From the NCBI GenBank assembly GCA_020634395.1, contig JACKBU010000002.1, positions 62,001 through 126,000 of the forward strand: a stretch of DNA of 64,000 nucleotides, in the 5' to 3' direction. Positions within the stretch are counted from its first letter, which is position 1, and each line of letters starts with the position of its first letter. The position numbers and the translations under genes were made by a program. Shown here one piece after another: positions 25,620-34,458 of this stretch. The DNA comes from Ardenticatenaceae bacterium. GTDB lineage: Bacteria; Chloroflexota; Anaerolineae; Promineifilales; Promineifilaceae. A model generated the notes under the pieces. That model was not told the DNA's origin. It made no database searches and worked only from the letters and a program-made list of their open reading frames with translations.

Positions 25620-27104
25620 TTAACCTCGACTTTTTACAAATCTAAGCACGATAAAAATGAGAGCGGCTGCAGCCAGCAATCCGCCCAACGACCAGAACCA
25701 GACAATCGACCCCGATGAAGGGTCTGTAGAACTAACAACAGCCGGGGTAGGAACCGGCGTGCTGGTAAAAGTTTGGGCAGCGGCTATCGCCTGCGGCGAT
25801 GATAAGCTAACAGGCGTATTTGTAGGTGAGGGAACGGCCGTAGACGTTGGCGCGGGCGTCTGGCTGGGGGCTGGCCCGGGCACGGCCGTTGCTGCCTGTG
25901 GAATTCCGCCGAGGGCAATGGTTGGCACTGGCGTGGCGGTCAGAGCACTGGCGGCCGCGTCCGCAGCCGACGTGGGTGTGGGAGCATAGCCCAGGCTGGT
26001 ACGCCAGTCAGCGTCCAATCCGACCGTATCAAGTCCATATACGGCCGTCAACGCCGCGTCCACGTTCTCTCCTGACTGCATCAATTGCAGCAGCACCGTC
26101 ATTTTCTCTGGCCCATCTCGATTAACTAGATACGCGACCACCTGCCCGCTTTGCGTATAAGCCAATCCGGCTCCATCGGAATAGGCCGAAAACCCGGATG
26201 CCAGCGATTTAAGCGGCGGTAAAGAACCGGCAGCTAAGGCCATCAACAGCCGATCCACTTCAGCAGCACTGGCCTCACCTTCTGCATGCCGGGCTAATCC
26301 TTCCGACAACCAGGTTGGCAGGCGAACCCCGCGACAGTTAAAGGTAAGAATCCCCTCCAGCAAATGTGTCAGTTCATGGGGAATAATTTCGCCTGCCCAC
26401 GTCTCCTCACCAGGAGCTACGCCCAACACGGTTATTCCGTACTCCGGAAAAGCTACCCCGCCTGTCCACTCGGGCACATTGACAAGCGCATCGCGCACGG
26501 CACTGGCAGAATCGTAAAACCACAGCTGCACCATCTCAGGCTGGGGCAGCCCCAAATCATCCTGCAAATACGCCAGGCTCCGTTGGCTTTGGTCTAGCAT
26601 GGCCTGACCAAACGTCTCGTCGCCCCTGTACCAGGAAACCGTCAAGCCTTCCGCCGCTAAGGTCTGCCAGGTGTGCGCACTGTCGACTACCACGTATTCT
26701 TGGCGGTCACTGATCAGGGTATGGCCATCAGCGTCTTCTACTTCCCACTGCCACCAGACCATCGCACCAGGAGGAATCGCGCCGCTGCGGCGCAGTTCCC
26801 ATTCCCATTCGGCTTCTACCGTTTCGCCTTTCTCAAAGGTAATATTTTGTAGGGAGCCGCTACTCTGGCAGGAACGGCCGTTTGTGCCATAGCGCAGGGT
26901 CACTCGTTCTACGGCCGTTTCCGCTTCCACCCGCGCCCGAAAGCGGATCGTTTCCGGGAAACTCGGCTCGATTTCATTTTGGGAAATAGTGATGGGGGTG
27001 GACTGAGCCTGGGTTGTGAGGGGAACGGCCGTTACCCATACGATGACACAAAACAACAAAGCACGCCGCATCGATTTTAATACCATTACGAATAAAGCCA
27101 GCAC
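25620..27104 (-). CDS. Extracytoplasmic gluzincin-like metallopeptidase (peptidase MA-like)
   Basis: About 494 residues if translation begins at GTG 27104, 12 bases after GGGAGGGG; ATG 27086 or 27071 are alternatives and keep the signal peptide (ALLFCVIVWVTAVPLTTQAQ). An immunoglobulin-like domain comes first. The zinc motif is HELTH (HExxH), followed by LPTWLSEGLARHAEGE with the downstream glutamate of gluzincins. A Pro/Thr linker (about 390-450) and a C-terminal membrane helix anchor it to the outer face. It is the first gene of the operon with the binding lipoprotein and TPR protein. The substrate is unknown. Confidence 0.82.
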   Translation of the reverse strand: MLALFVMVLKSMRRALLFCVIVWVTAVPLTTQAQSTPITISQNEIEPSFPETIRFRARVEAETAVERVTLRYGTNGRSCQSSGSLQNITFEKGETVEAEWEWELRRSGAIPPGAMVWWQWEVEDADGHTLISDRQEYVVVDSAHTWQTLAAEGLTVSWYRGDETFGQAMLDQSQRSLAYLQDDLGLPQPEMVQLWFYDSASAVRDALVNVPEWTGGVAFPEYGITVLGVAPGEETWAGEIIPHELTHLLEGILTFNCRGVRLPTWLSEGLARHAEGEASAAEVDRLLMALAAGSLPPLKSLASGFSAYSDGAGLAYTQSGQVVAYLVNRDGPEKMTVLLQLMQSGENVDAALTAVYGLDTVGLDADWRTSLGYAPTPTSAADAAASALTATPVPTIALGGIPQAATAVPGPAPSQTPAPTSTAVPSPTNTPVSLSSPQAIAAAQTFTSTPVPTPAVVSSTDPSSGSIVWFWSLGGLLAAAALIFIVLRFVKSRG

Positions 27105-27211
27105 GTAAACAACGCACCCCTCCCTGTGTATGTTGATTGTGAAAATTATTACATAGTTACAGGAGGCGCGCAACACCCTCCGGTACCATTTTACTACTCC
27201 TGCACCTATAA

Positions 27212-27273
27212 AATCGGGGCAAATCGGACTGGCGTGGCCGCGGGCCGCTTAACCAGCCAGGTTTGCCCCGATT
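27212..27273 (-). terminator. Inverted repeat after the thiamine operon
   Basis: AATCGGGGCAAA and TTTGCCCCGATT form a perfect 12-bp stem around a 38-base GC-rich loop. It lies 43 bases past the stop of the thiamine-binding protein gene. The T run after the stem is short on the minus strand, so termination is plausible but not certain. Confidence 0.5.
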
Positions 27274-27315
27274 GGAAAACCCTTCTACCCTCTGGGGAGG
27301 CGATCTCTTAAACTT

Positions 27316-28401
27316 CTAGCGCAGAACCACCTCCGTCCATGCTTCCAACCACTCATCCCGGTGGGCCTCGATGTCGGCCGGCGGCACTGTCACCGGCTCT
27401 GTCGGAATCTGCGCCCACTGCACAAACTCCGGCGGCAGCGCCGCGCTCTGATTCACCGGAAAGACGAACATGTTTAGCGGGATGTCCTCCTGGAAGCTCT
27501 GGCCCAGCATAAAGTCTACGAACGCCTGGGCCAGTTCGGGCTGCGCTGTGCCCTGCAGCACGCCCACAAATTCAATCTGCCGGAAGCACATACCCGGTCC
27601 CACCAGGCTGGCGCTGGGCGCGCTGTCCACCGGCGGATCGGCGTAGATCACTTCGGCGGGCGGACTGCTGGCGTAGGAAACGACCAACGGCCGTTCCCCA
27701 TCACTCGCCACCGTAAACTGCCCATAATACGCATCCTCCCAGCCATTGGTGATCAGCACATCGTTGGTCCGCAGGTCGGCCCAATAGTCCAGGTAGGTGT
27801 AATCGCCCTCGGTCCCAAACACGCCGATTGTCGCCAGCATGAAGGCCAGTCCGGGGCTGGAGGTGGCCGGATTCTCGGCCACCAGCAGGCTCTTGTACTG
27901 CGGATCGGTCAGGTCGGCCAGGGATTGGGGCACAGGCACGCCGTTCTCGGCAAACCAGGCGATATCGTAGTTCAGGCAGACGTCGCCATAATCCACCGGC
28001 AGCAGGCGGTTGCTGTCGTCGAGTTTGAAGGCGTCAGGCACGTCGGCCAACGCGGGGGAAGCGTAAGCCTGGAAGATGCCGGCATCCAGGGCGCGGCTGA
28101 GGAAGGTGTTGTCCACGCCATAAAACACGTCGGCCAGCGGGTTGTCCTTGGCCAGGATGGCCTGATTGAGCGCCGCTCCAGTGTCGCCGGAGGGCAGCAG
28201 CACCACCTGGGCGTTGTTGGCCTGCTCGAAGGCGGCCAGTACGTCCTCGCTGGCGGCAAAGCTGTCGTGGGTCATCACCGTCAGCGTGCGCGGCCCAGCT
28301 GCCGCTTCTGTGGGCGGCACGGCCGTTGCCGTCCCGTCCCCGCCGCATGCCGCCAAAACCATCACCAAAACCGCCAGCGTCAAAATCAAAAAGTGTCGCA
28401 T
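27316..28401 (-). CDS. thiB: Thiamine ABC transporter substrate-binding lipoprotein
   Basis: 361 residues. The lipobox is LAACGG. The mature protein matches TbpA/ThiB: LTVMTHDSFAASEDVLAAFE, DVFYGVDNTFLSRALDAGIF, LLPVDYGDVCLNYD, NPATSSPGLAFMLAT, NGWEDAYYGQF and VVSYASSPPAEVI. The protein binds thiamine outside the cell for import. No permease or ATPase gene is adjacent. It is the second gene after thiamine pyrophosphokinase behind a TPP riboswitch, which supports the substrate. AGGAG lies six bases upstream of ATG 28401. Confidence 0.92.
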   Translation of the reverse strand: MRHFLILTLAVLVMVLAACGGDGTATAVPPTEAAAGPRTLTVMTHDSFAASEDVLAAFEQANNAQVVLLPSGDTGAALNQAILAKDNPLADVFYGVDNTFLSRALDAGIFQAYASPALADVPDAFKLDDSNRLLPVDYGDVCLNYDIAWFAENGVPVPQSLADLTDPQYKSLLVAENPATSSPGLAFMLATIGVFGTEGDYTYLDYWADLRTNDVLITNGWEDAYYGQFTVASDGERPLVVSYASSPPAEVIYADPPVDSAPSASLVGPGMCFRQIEFVGVLQGTAQPELAQAFVDFMLGQSFQEDIPLNMFVFPVNQSAALPPEFVQWAQIPTEPVTVPPADIEAHRDEWLEAWTEVVLR

Positions 28402-28426
28402 CTCGTTCTCCTAATTAGGGGAAATG

Positions 28427-28516
28427 GGACACGGATGAACGCGGATGACACGGATTTTTTGTGGATTTCATCAATTTATCCGCGAAAATCCGCCGCATCC
28501 GGGCAAATCCGCGTCC
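28427..28516. repeat. CGGAT-rich inverted repeat between thiB and the TPK gene
   Basis: GGGACACGGAT near the left end pairs with one mismatch to ATCCGCGTCCC at the right end. Between them CGGAT/ATCCG words recur (GCGGATGACACGGATT against ATCCGCCGCATCCGGG). The stretch fills the 120-base gap between the two thiamine genes and would fold in their common mRNA. Confidence 0.7.
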
Positions 28517-28521
28517 CATCC

Positions 28522-29178
28522 CTATCTCTTCCAGCTTTGCCGCGTGTGCACGCACAGCAGGCGTCCGCCCGCCAGCCGCACTGCGGCCGTGTCTTCGGTC
28601 ATCACGTTGCTGACGCCGCGCGCCGGACCAAAGGCCAGCACGTCGTCGCGCAGCGGCCATTCCAGCCCGGTCGTGTGGTCGATGGTCACGTCGCCCGCCA
28701 GCGGAATGAGCGAGACGATGTCTCCGGCACGGCCGTTCACCACCGTCTCTCCCTCCACCAGCCAGGCGCGTTCGTATTCATTCACCAACTGGACGGAACG
28801 GCCGTGCAAAGCCGGATGCGCCAGCAACAAAATATTCGCCAGCGTCTGGTCCAGCCGCCCGCCCAGCGCGCCAAACACCCAGATCGGCCCTTCGTGCGCC
28901 AGCGCCAGCAGCAAAGCCAGCTCCAGGTCGGTTTCATCTTTGGCCGCCGGATGGGTGATCAGCCGGGCGGGTGTGGTGTGCAGCCAGTCGGCCACCTCCG
29001 GCGGCAGCGAATCCATATCGCCCACCACCACATCGGGCGGGTGCTGCACGGCCATCAGGTGGCGCGTCCCACCGTCGGCGGCAATGATGAAACTGGCGTG
29101 GGGCAGCAACGGCCGTATCCACTCCGTCCGTGCGATATCCCCGTTAGCAAACACAAAAATAGTCATTAAGTCGTCCAT
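28522..29178 (-). CDS. thiN: Thiamine pyrophosphokinase
   Basis: 218 residues from ATG 29178, or 214 from ATG 29166; neither has a good Shine-Dalgarno. The enzyme transfers pyrophosphate from ATP to thiamine to make TPP. Family motifs are IIAADGGTRHL, DVVVGDMDSL, the catalytic KDETDLELAL and VFGALGGRLDQTLANI. The C-terminal thiamine-binding beta domain reads DIVSLIPLAGDVTIDHTTGLEWPL and ends with GVSNVMTEDTAAVRL. It is the first gene after a TPP riboswitch and is followed by the thiamine-binding lipoprotein, so the operon salvages external thiamine. Confidence 0.95.
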   Translation of the reverse strand: MDDLMTIFVFANGDIARTEWIRPLLPHASFIIAADGGTRHLMAVQHPPDVVVGDMDSLPPEVADWLHTTPARLITHPAAKDETDLELALLLALAHEGPIWVFGALGGRLDQTLANILLLAHPALHGRSVQLVNEYERAWLVEGETVVNGRAGDIVSLIPLAGDVTIDHTTGLEWPLRDDVLAFGPARGVSNVMTEDTAAVRLAGGRLLCVHTRQSWKR

Positions 29179-29324
29179 GGGTTGGTTAGTTGGTTGGGTT
29201 AGTTGGGTTGGTTAGTTGGTTGGGTTGGTTAGTTGGAATGGCTAACAAACTAACAAACCAACAAACCATCCAACCCTCCAACCAACAAACCATCCAACCA
29301 TCCAACCCTCCAACCGTCCCAAAC
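29179..29324. repeat. GTTGGTT / AACCAAC low-complexity inverted pair in the thiamine leader
   Basis: Plus-strand 29180-29236 is nearly all GTTGGTTAGTTGG-type words; 29240-29320 is nearly all AACAAACCATCCAACC-type words with 7- and 8-base periods. The halves are largely complementary, so the minus-strand leader between the riboswitch terminator and the TPK start can fold into a long hairpin. A single ACGGCCGT lies just outside (29111), none inside. Confidence 0.85.
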
Positions 29325-29349
29325 AAAAAAGCCACCCTTCCGGGTGGCT
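29325..29349 (-). terminator. Intrinsic terminator of the TPP riboswitch
   Basis: On the minus strand AGCCACCC-GGAA-GGGTGGCT is a perfect 8-bp stem with a tetraloop, followed by TTTTTTG. It lies 23 bases past the aptamer, which is the normal place for a TPP-controlled expression platform. TPP binding should favour this hairpin and shut off the TPK-thiB operon. Confidence 0.9.
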
Positions 29350-29372
29350 CAAAATGTTGGCAATAGTAGACG

Positions 29373-29463
29373 ATCTTCCTACGCCGGCATTACCCGGATC
29401 AGGTTCGCAGGTCGATGACGTCTGTGGTCATCCTCTCAGCCAGGCTAGCCCCAGCTCCCTGTG
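29373..29463 (-). ncRNA. TPP riboswitch aptamer (THI box)
   Basis: The minus strand carries the conserved THI elements in order: GGGAGCTGGGGCTAGCCT, GGCTGAGAGGATGACC, a variable P3 extension, then GACCTGCGAACCTGATC and CGGGTAATGCCGGCGTAGG. CTGAGA (pyrimidine contact) and the ACCTGATCC / AATGCC pyrophosphate arm match the known consensus. The aptamer is followed by its terminator and then thiamine pyrophosphokinase and thiB. Confidence 0.97.
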
Positions 29464-29545
29464 TCTTAGGCCGCTGCCGCCAGCGGCTTGTTAAGGTAGA
29501 CGCATTATAGCGCATCGGCTATCATTGGCCAAACGAGACCGAACC

Positions 29546-29579
29546 AGACCTGACAGGTTTAAGAAAACCTGTCAGGTCT
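29546..29579. repeat. Dispersed hairpin, copy 2
   Basis: AGACCTGACAGGTTT and AAACCTGTCAGGTCT, 15-bp perfect arms with a 4-base loop, the same element as at 7336-7369 in inverse orientation. It lies 18 bases before the sppA start codon. Confidence 0.85.
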
Positions 29580-29597
29580 CCTTTTTCAGGCAGGCCC

Positions 29598-31460
29598 ATG
29601 ACAGAACAGGCAAAACAACCCGATTTTTTTAGCGAACTGAAGCAAGAGTTACGCCAGGTGTGGGCAGATTTGGGCACCATGTGGAGCGGGACGGCCGTTT
29701 CCCTGCGTAACAGCCTGCGCCAACTGCGCCACGCGGAACTGGATTATGTGGTCATGCCCATTGGCGGGCCGCTGCCGGAGCGGGCCGATCCGCCGCGTGG
29801 TTTTATCGAGCGGCGACTGCCGCTGCCCGCGCCGCCGCTGAGCCTGGAGGTGGTAAACGGCCGTCTCCAGGCCATCGCCGATGCCAGCAACGTGAAGGGC
29901 GTGGTCTTCATCTTCCAGGGGTTTAGCGCCGGGCTGGGCACACTGCAAAACGTGCGCCGGGCCATCACCCGCCTGCGCGATGCCGGCAAAGAAGTCATCG
30001 TCTATACGCCCTATCTCGACCTGCCCCATTACTACGTCGCCAGCGCCGCCGACAAAATCGTGGCCCCGCCGGGGGTGACGTTTGACGTGCTGGGCGTGCG
30101 CCTGGAGACTGTGTTCCTGAAGGACGCCCTGGCGCGGCTGGGCGTGCAGATGGACGTGGTGCAAATCTCGCCTTATAAGACCGCCTTCAACACCTTTGGC
30201 AAGTCGGACATCACGCCGGAGGAGGAAGCGCAGTTAACCTGGCTGCTGGAGGACCGCTACGACATGCTGACGGCCGATATGGCCGACGGCCGTTCCCTCT
30301 CCCAGGACGACATGCAGGCGCTCATCGACCGCGCCCCGCTATTTGCCGAGGAGGCGCTGGCCGCCGGGCTGATCGACGCCATCGCCTACGACGATGAGCT
30401 GGCCTATTGGCTGGGGGGGGAGCGAGAGCGAGAGGAAGAGGGGGAGGAAACGGCCGTGTCCGATCCCCCATCAGAAGAAGAGGAAAAGTCGCGGCGGAAG
30501 GCGAAGCTGGCGACCTGGAGCGAGGCGCGGGGGCAGTTAATGGAAAAAGCGCGCCGCCGCCGTAAGCAGTTTATCGGTGTGGTCAGCCTGGAGGGGTCTA
30601 TTGTGATGGGGCCGAGCCGCCAGCCGCCCATCGACCTGCCCATCCCCTTCCTGGGCGGGGCGGCGGCGGGCGAGGCCACGCTGCTGCGCCTGCTGCGCCA
30701 GGCCGAGGAGATGGACGACATGGCCGCGCTCATCTTCCACGTGGATTCCGGCGGCGGTTCGGCGCTGGCTTCGGATTTGATTGGGCGGCAGATTGAGCGC
30801 ATCCGGCGCAAAAAGCCGGTGCTGGTGTATATGGGCAACGTCGCTGCCTCCGGCGGCTACTACGTCAGCGCCCCGGCGCAGCACATCATGTGCCAGAGCG
30901 GCACGCTGACCGGCTCGATTGGCGTGATTAGCGGGCGCGTCAGCACCCAGGGGCTGTACGAAAAGCTGAACATCAACCAGGTGAGCTTGCAGCGCGGCCG
31001 GCACGCCGGGCTGTACCAGGAGATGGCTCCGCTGTCCGATGAGGAGCGCGAGATTTTCTGGGCGGGTATCGTGAACAGTTATGAGCAGTTTAAGCAGGTG
31101 GTGGCGAACGGCCGTCATCTGCCCTATGACGACCTGGACGCCATCTGCGAAGGCCGGGTGTGGACCGGGCGGCAGGCGTTGGCGCACCAACTGGTGGACA
31201 GTTTTGGCGATTTTGTGGACGCGGTGCACAAGGCAGCGGAGCTGGCCGGCTGGCAGGTGGATGATTCGCTGACGCTGCCGGTGGCGAATTTGTACCCGAA
31301 AGACGGCCGTTACCACCTCCCCCGCCCCTTCGACCCCGACGAGACCCCGCCCTCCACCGACGACACCCTGCTGGAACTGGGCCGGATGCTGCTGGGCGAA
31401 CCGCTGCCGGTGTTGGATGGACGGCCGTTGTATTTGATGCCGTTTGGGCTGAAGTTTTAG
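29598..31460 (+). CDS. sppA: Signal peptide peptidase SppA, two-domain type
   Basis: 620 residues, the length of E. coli 67K SppA. These serine proteases cut leftover signal peptides in the membrane. Two ClpP-fold S49 domains are present: the N-terminal one supplies the lysine in SPYKTAFNTFGKSD (about 194) and the C-terminal one the serine in NVAASGGYYVSAPA (about 418), with LTGSIGVISG after it. A charged linker (EREREEEGEE..., about 276-315) joins the domains. No N-terminal membrane helix is seen, unlike the E. coli enzyme, so it may be peripheral or cytoplasmic. The start follows hairpin copy 2. Confidence 0.92.
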   Translation: MTEQAKQPDFFSELKQELRQVWADLGTMWSGTAVSLRNSLRQLRHAELDYVVMPIGGPLPERADPPRGFIERRLPLPAPPLSLEVVNGRLQAIADASNVKGVVFIFQGFSAGLGTLQNVRRAITRLRDAGKEVIVYTPYLDLPHYYVASAADKIVAPPGVTFDVLGVRLETVFLKDALARLGVQMDVVQISPYKTAFNTFGKSDITPEEEAQLTWLLEDRYDMLTADMADGRSLSQDDMQALIDRAPLFAEEALAAGLIDAIAYDDELAYWLGGEREREEEGEETAVSDPPSEEEEKSRRKAKLATWSEARGQLMEKARRRRKQFIGVVSLEGSIVMGPSRQPPIDLPIPFLGGAAAGEATLLRLLRQAEEMDDMAALIFHVDSGGGSALASDLIGRQIERIRRKKPVLVYMGNVAASGGYYVSAPAQHIMCQSGTLTGSIGVISGRVSTQGLYEKLNINQVSLQRGRHAGLYQEMAPLSDEEREIFWAGIVNSYEQFKQVVANGRHLPYDDLDAICEGRVWTGRQALAHQLVDSFGDFVDAVHKAAELAGWQVDDSLTLPVANLYPKDGRYHLPRPFDPDETPPSTDDTLLELGRMLLGEPLPVLDGRPLYLMPFGLKF

Positions 31461-31499
31461 AGACTGGGGACTGGAGACTCAGTAGATTAAAAAGCTAAG

Positions 31500-31556
31500 C
31501 CACAGATTTCACAGATTGAACCAGAAAAAAATCTGTGCCATCTGTGAAATCTGTGG
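31500..31556. repeat. 17-bp perfect inverted repeat of CACAGAT words
   Basis: CCACAGATTTCACAGAT (31500-31516) and ATCTGTGAAATCTGTGG (31540-31556) are exact complements with a 23-base loop that holds another ATCTGTG. Just before it, 31461-31481 resembles the GAGACTGG heptamers at 1.1 kb. It lies past the sppA stop and could stop transcription only weakly, having no T run. Confidence 0.85.
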
Positions 31557-31610
31557 ATCAATAGATGGTTTTTCGATCTACTGAGATTGGGGATCGGGAG
31601 GATGCCGAGG

Positions 31611-31862
31611 GGCTTGTTGGCGGAAAAACCATGCCCTCGGCGGTAACCGAAGGGCTTGTTGGCGGAAAAACCATGCCCTCGGCGGTAACCGAAGGGCTTG
31701 TTAGCGGAAAATCCACGCCCTCGGCGGTAACCGAAGGGCTTGTTGGCGGAAAAACCATGCCCTCGGTGATAACCAAGGGGTCTGTTGGCGGAAAAATCAT
31801 ACCCTCGGTGATAACCAAGGGGTCAGTTGGTGGAAAATCCATGCCCTTGGTGGTAACCAAAG
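31611..31862. repeat. 42-bp minisatellite, six units
   Basis: Units start at 31611, 31653, 31695, 31737, 31779 and 31821, each 42 bases, with consensus start GGCTTGTTGGCGGAAAAACC and an inner GCGGTAACCGA. Units five and six diverge most (GTCTGTTGG, GTGATAACC). Being 14 codons long the array is open on both strands, reading GLVGGKTMPSAVTE on plus and GMVFPPTSPSVTAE on minus. Neither frame has a ribosome site or flanking domain, so I do not call a protein. Confidence 0.93.
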
Positions 31863-31914
31863 CCTCTGTCACCCCCTCACCTTGTCACCTTGTCACCCCC
31901 ACACCCCCACACCC

Positions 31915-34458
31915 CTACCGTACAACCGTCGCCAGCGGAACCTCATTGTTGGGGAAGGCGGGCTGATCGGGGGCAACGGCCGTTGCCCGCTCGCCAGTCG
32001 CCAGTTCATAGAGGCCAATCGTCAGCGTGTAGGCGCCGGGGGGCACGGCCGTTAAGTCCAGCGCGATGGTGTCCGCCACCACTTCACCCGCTTCCCACCA
32101 CGCCGTCGGGTAAGCCGAGCGGCGTGGTCGGGCGTCGTTTTGGGCCACAAGCTGGCCGTTGGCGTCCAGCAGATGGACAAAAACCGTGTAATCGGCGTCC
32201 ATGCGGGCCAGCGCCTGCCAGTAAACCGTCAAATCGAGGGTGTTTTCGCCCTGGTCCAGGTCAAATCCTAACAGGCGGATGGCGTCGGCCCACTGCACGG
32301 CCGTTTCCGTTTCCGGTGTCGGCAGGGCAAACTCGCGCGGCTGGGGCTGCACCGGCAGGCGGCCGATGACCGCCGGTTGGCCGTCCGGCAAGCCGCTGGC
32401 CTGATCGCGCAGCGACAGCGTGAGCGTGTACGTCCCGCCGGGCAAATAGGGGCTGGCGGCCAGATCGTGCGTGGTTTTGACGACTTCGTTCGCGCCCCAA
32501 TTTGCCGTGGGCCAGGATGGCGAAAGCGGGGCGCAGGTTTGTTGGGCGGAACGGCCGTCCGCGTCCAACCAGTCAAAACAGACGTCGTAGGCTTTGCCGG
32601 GAACGGCCGTGGCCCCCCAGCGCACATCCACCGTGAATTCGGCCGCCTGCGTCTGCGCCGGCGGGATAAAGCCGCTGTAAATCAGGCCGACGGCCGTCGT
32701 CAGCGGCTGGGTGATCTGGAAATCGCGCCCCGATTCCGGCGCGGTGCGGTAAACCACCACCCGCTCATCCTCGTAAACCGGCTCGATGGTCAGCCACGCC
32801 TGCATGCTCTCCTTGTAGGCCGGAGGAATCTCCAGATTGTCGATCACCAGGTAGCGGAAACCGGCGTCGGCCATGTCGCGCAGCTGTCGCGACACATCGC
32901 TGATGGCCGGATCGACCTGTTCCGTGGTGACCAGGCTGTTGAGCAGGGCATTCTGGCTGATGAAATCATACGCCTCGCGGGGGATGCGCGAGATGTGCCC
33001 GCCGACAATCGGCTTGCGGTGGCCAGTCTGGTAAAACATGTGCTGCTTGTCCGCGCCGCGCGGCTGGATGGGCAGCTCCACAATGCCAAAGTCGCCCGGC
33101 TCGTCGGCGAGGGCGGTGTAGAAGGGGGAAACGGCCGTGTCCTGGCTGGGAAACGGGTATTCCGAATACTCGAACAAAATCAGCAGGCTCAGCGCGCCCA
33201 CCACCAGCACCGGCCGCCAGCGCAGCCGCCGCAGCAGGTCGGCCACGCCAAAGGCGGCCAGCACGGCCACCGGCATACCCAGCAGCACGTTAAAGCGGTC
33301 GGGGTTGCGCAGCAGGCGGATGAGCGGGTTGTTTTCGAAGAGGCTGTAGGGCATGGGGACGGCGGGATAGAGACGGCCGTTCACCTGCAATTCCGGCCCC
33401 AGCGCCAGCACAAAAAACAGCAGCGCCGCCAGCAGCCAGAAGCGCGTGTGGGGCCAGCCCTGCGCCAGCCCCCACAGCGCCAGCAGCAGCGTCACAAAGC
33501 CGATGAACGGCGTATAGCTGAAATTCTCCGGCATCACGTCGTAAAAGGGCGTCATCGCTTCGCCCCAGAGCGGATGGGCGTGACTGGGCAGCACGTAAGC
33601 CAGCAGGTCGGTCTGCGTGTCGTACTGCTCATCGAGAAAAATGTCTTCCGGGTGGTCGCGGGTCAGCTGGTAAACGGCCACCGGCGCGGCAAAAGGCAGC
33701 ATCAGCAGCCCGGCAAACGCGCCGGCCAGGGCCAACTGCCCTACCATCCGCCACGAACGCGCCGCCCGGCTGACCACAAATTCGTACAGCACAAACGCGC
33801 CCAGCAGGATAGCGGCCATGATCAACAACTGCCAGCGGGTAATGCCGATCAGGGCGATGAACAAACCGGCGAGGAGGGCGTCGGGGGTACGGCCGTTCTT
33901 CAACAGCCGGTGCAAAAACAGCAGGGCGAGCGGGATGGCGACCGTCAGGCTGAGGTTGGGGTGGAAACTGTGCCGCTGGATGTAAGGCCAGAAGCCATAA
34001 ATCAGCCCGCCGACGAAGGCCGCCCAGGACGCGTAAGCCGCCACGCGCCCATCCTCGCGCACCAACTCGCGGATGAGAAAGAACATGGCGGCGGCGTTGA
34101 GCCAGTAAACCAGCATGAAAGCCACGTTGTAGGCCGCCAGTTCGCCCATGAAAAGCTGCAACACCAGCCACAACCCAATGTTGGCCCAGGCGATGTTTTG
34201 CGTGTATAGGGGCACGCCCGCCGGATAGTAGAGCAAATCGGTGAAGAAGGGAGAATGCCATTGGACCAGTGAATCTTTGACCCACCAGAAAATCCAGAAG
34301 TGGGACCAGGCGTCGCTGCCCCGGCCAAACAGGTGGGTGTTCAGGCGGGGGGCCATCGGCCAGGTCATCACCACGACCAGGAGGGCGTAAAGGGCCAGGG
34401 CGAGCAGCGGAGCGCGCCAACGCGAGCCGCGCCAACGGCCGTGCTGCACAGCATCCAT
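31915..34458 (-). CDS. Polytopic membrane protein, GT-C glycosyltransferase / YfhO-like
   Basis: About 847 residues from ATG 34458, which overlaps the purN stop as TGATG, so the two are translationally coupled. Residues 15-440 hold about a dozen membrane helices. The first outer loop carries the acidic motif FGRGSDAWSHFWIFWW typical of GT-C enzymes, and a later loop has NPLIRLLRNPDRFNVLLG. Residues 450-847 are an extracytoplasmic beta-rich region, including a Pro/Thr-rich jelly-roll-like end (VPPGAYTLTIGLYELATGER). GT-C proteins move sugars from lipid carriers outside the membrane; the donor and acceptor are unknown. Pairing with purN looks incidental. Confidence 0.75.
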   Translation of the reverse strand: MDAVQHGRWRGSRWRAPLLALALYALLVVVMTWPMAPRLNTHLFGRGSDAWSHFWIFWWVKDSLVQWHSPFFTDLLYYPAGVPLYTQNIAWANIGLWLVLQLFMGELAAYNVAFMLVYWLNAAAMFFLIRELVREDGRVAAYASWAAFVGGLIYGFWPYIQRHSFHPNLSLTVAIPLALLFLHRLLKNGRTPDALLAGLFIALIGITRWQLLIMAAILLGAFVLYEFVVSRAARSWRMVGQLALAGAFAGLLMLPFAAPVAVYQLTRDHPEDIFLDEQYDTQTDLLAYVLPSHAHPLWGEAMTPFYDVMPENFSYTPFIGFVTLLLALWGLAQGWPHTRFWLLAALLFFVLALGPELQVNGRLYPAVPMPYSLFENNPLIRLLRNPDRFNVLLGMPVAVLAAFGVADLLRRLRWRPVLVVGALSLLILFEYSEYPFPSQDTAVSPFYTALADEPGDFGIVELPIQPRGADKQHMFYQTGHRKPIVGGHISRIPREAYDFISQNALLNSLVTTEQVDPAISDVSRQLRDMADAGFRYLVIDNLEIPPAYKESMQAWLTIEPVYEDERVVVYRTAPESGRDFQITQPLTTAVGLIYSGFIPPAQTQAAEFTVDVRWGATAVPGKAYDVCFDWLDADGRSAQQTCAPLSPSWPTANWGANEVVKTTHDLAASPYLPGGTYTLTLSLRDQASGLPDGQPAVIGRLPVQPQPREFALPTPETETAVQWADAIRLLGFDLDQGENTLDLTVYWQALARMDADYTVFVHLLDANGQLVAQNDARPRRSAYPTAWWEAGEVVADTIALDLTAVPPGAYTLTIGLYELATGERATAVAPDQPAFPNNEVPLATVVR

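Noticed and set aside
31558..31872. 104-residue minus-strand protein of PPTSPSVTAEGM repeats
   Set aside because: Mirror of the 42-bp array, which is equally open on plus; no start signal and no neighbouring domain.
32377..34209. 610-codon open frame on the plus strand opposite the GT-C-like gene
   Set aside because: It mirrors the codon bias of the minus-strand gene, is rich in Arg, Gln, Gly and His, and has no domain resemblance. High GC makes such antisense frames common; the 387-codon frame at 2341-3504 and the 341-codon frame at 4522-5547 are the same.
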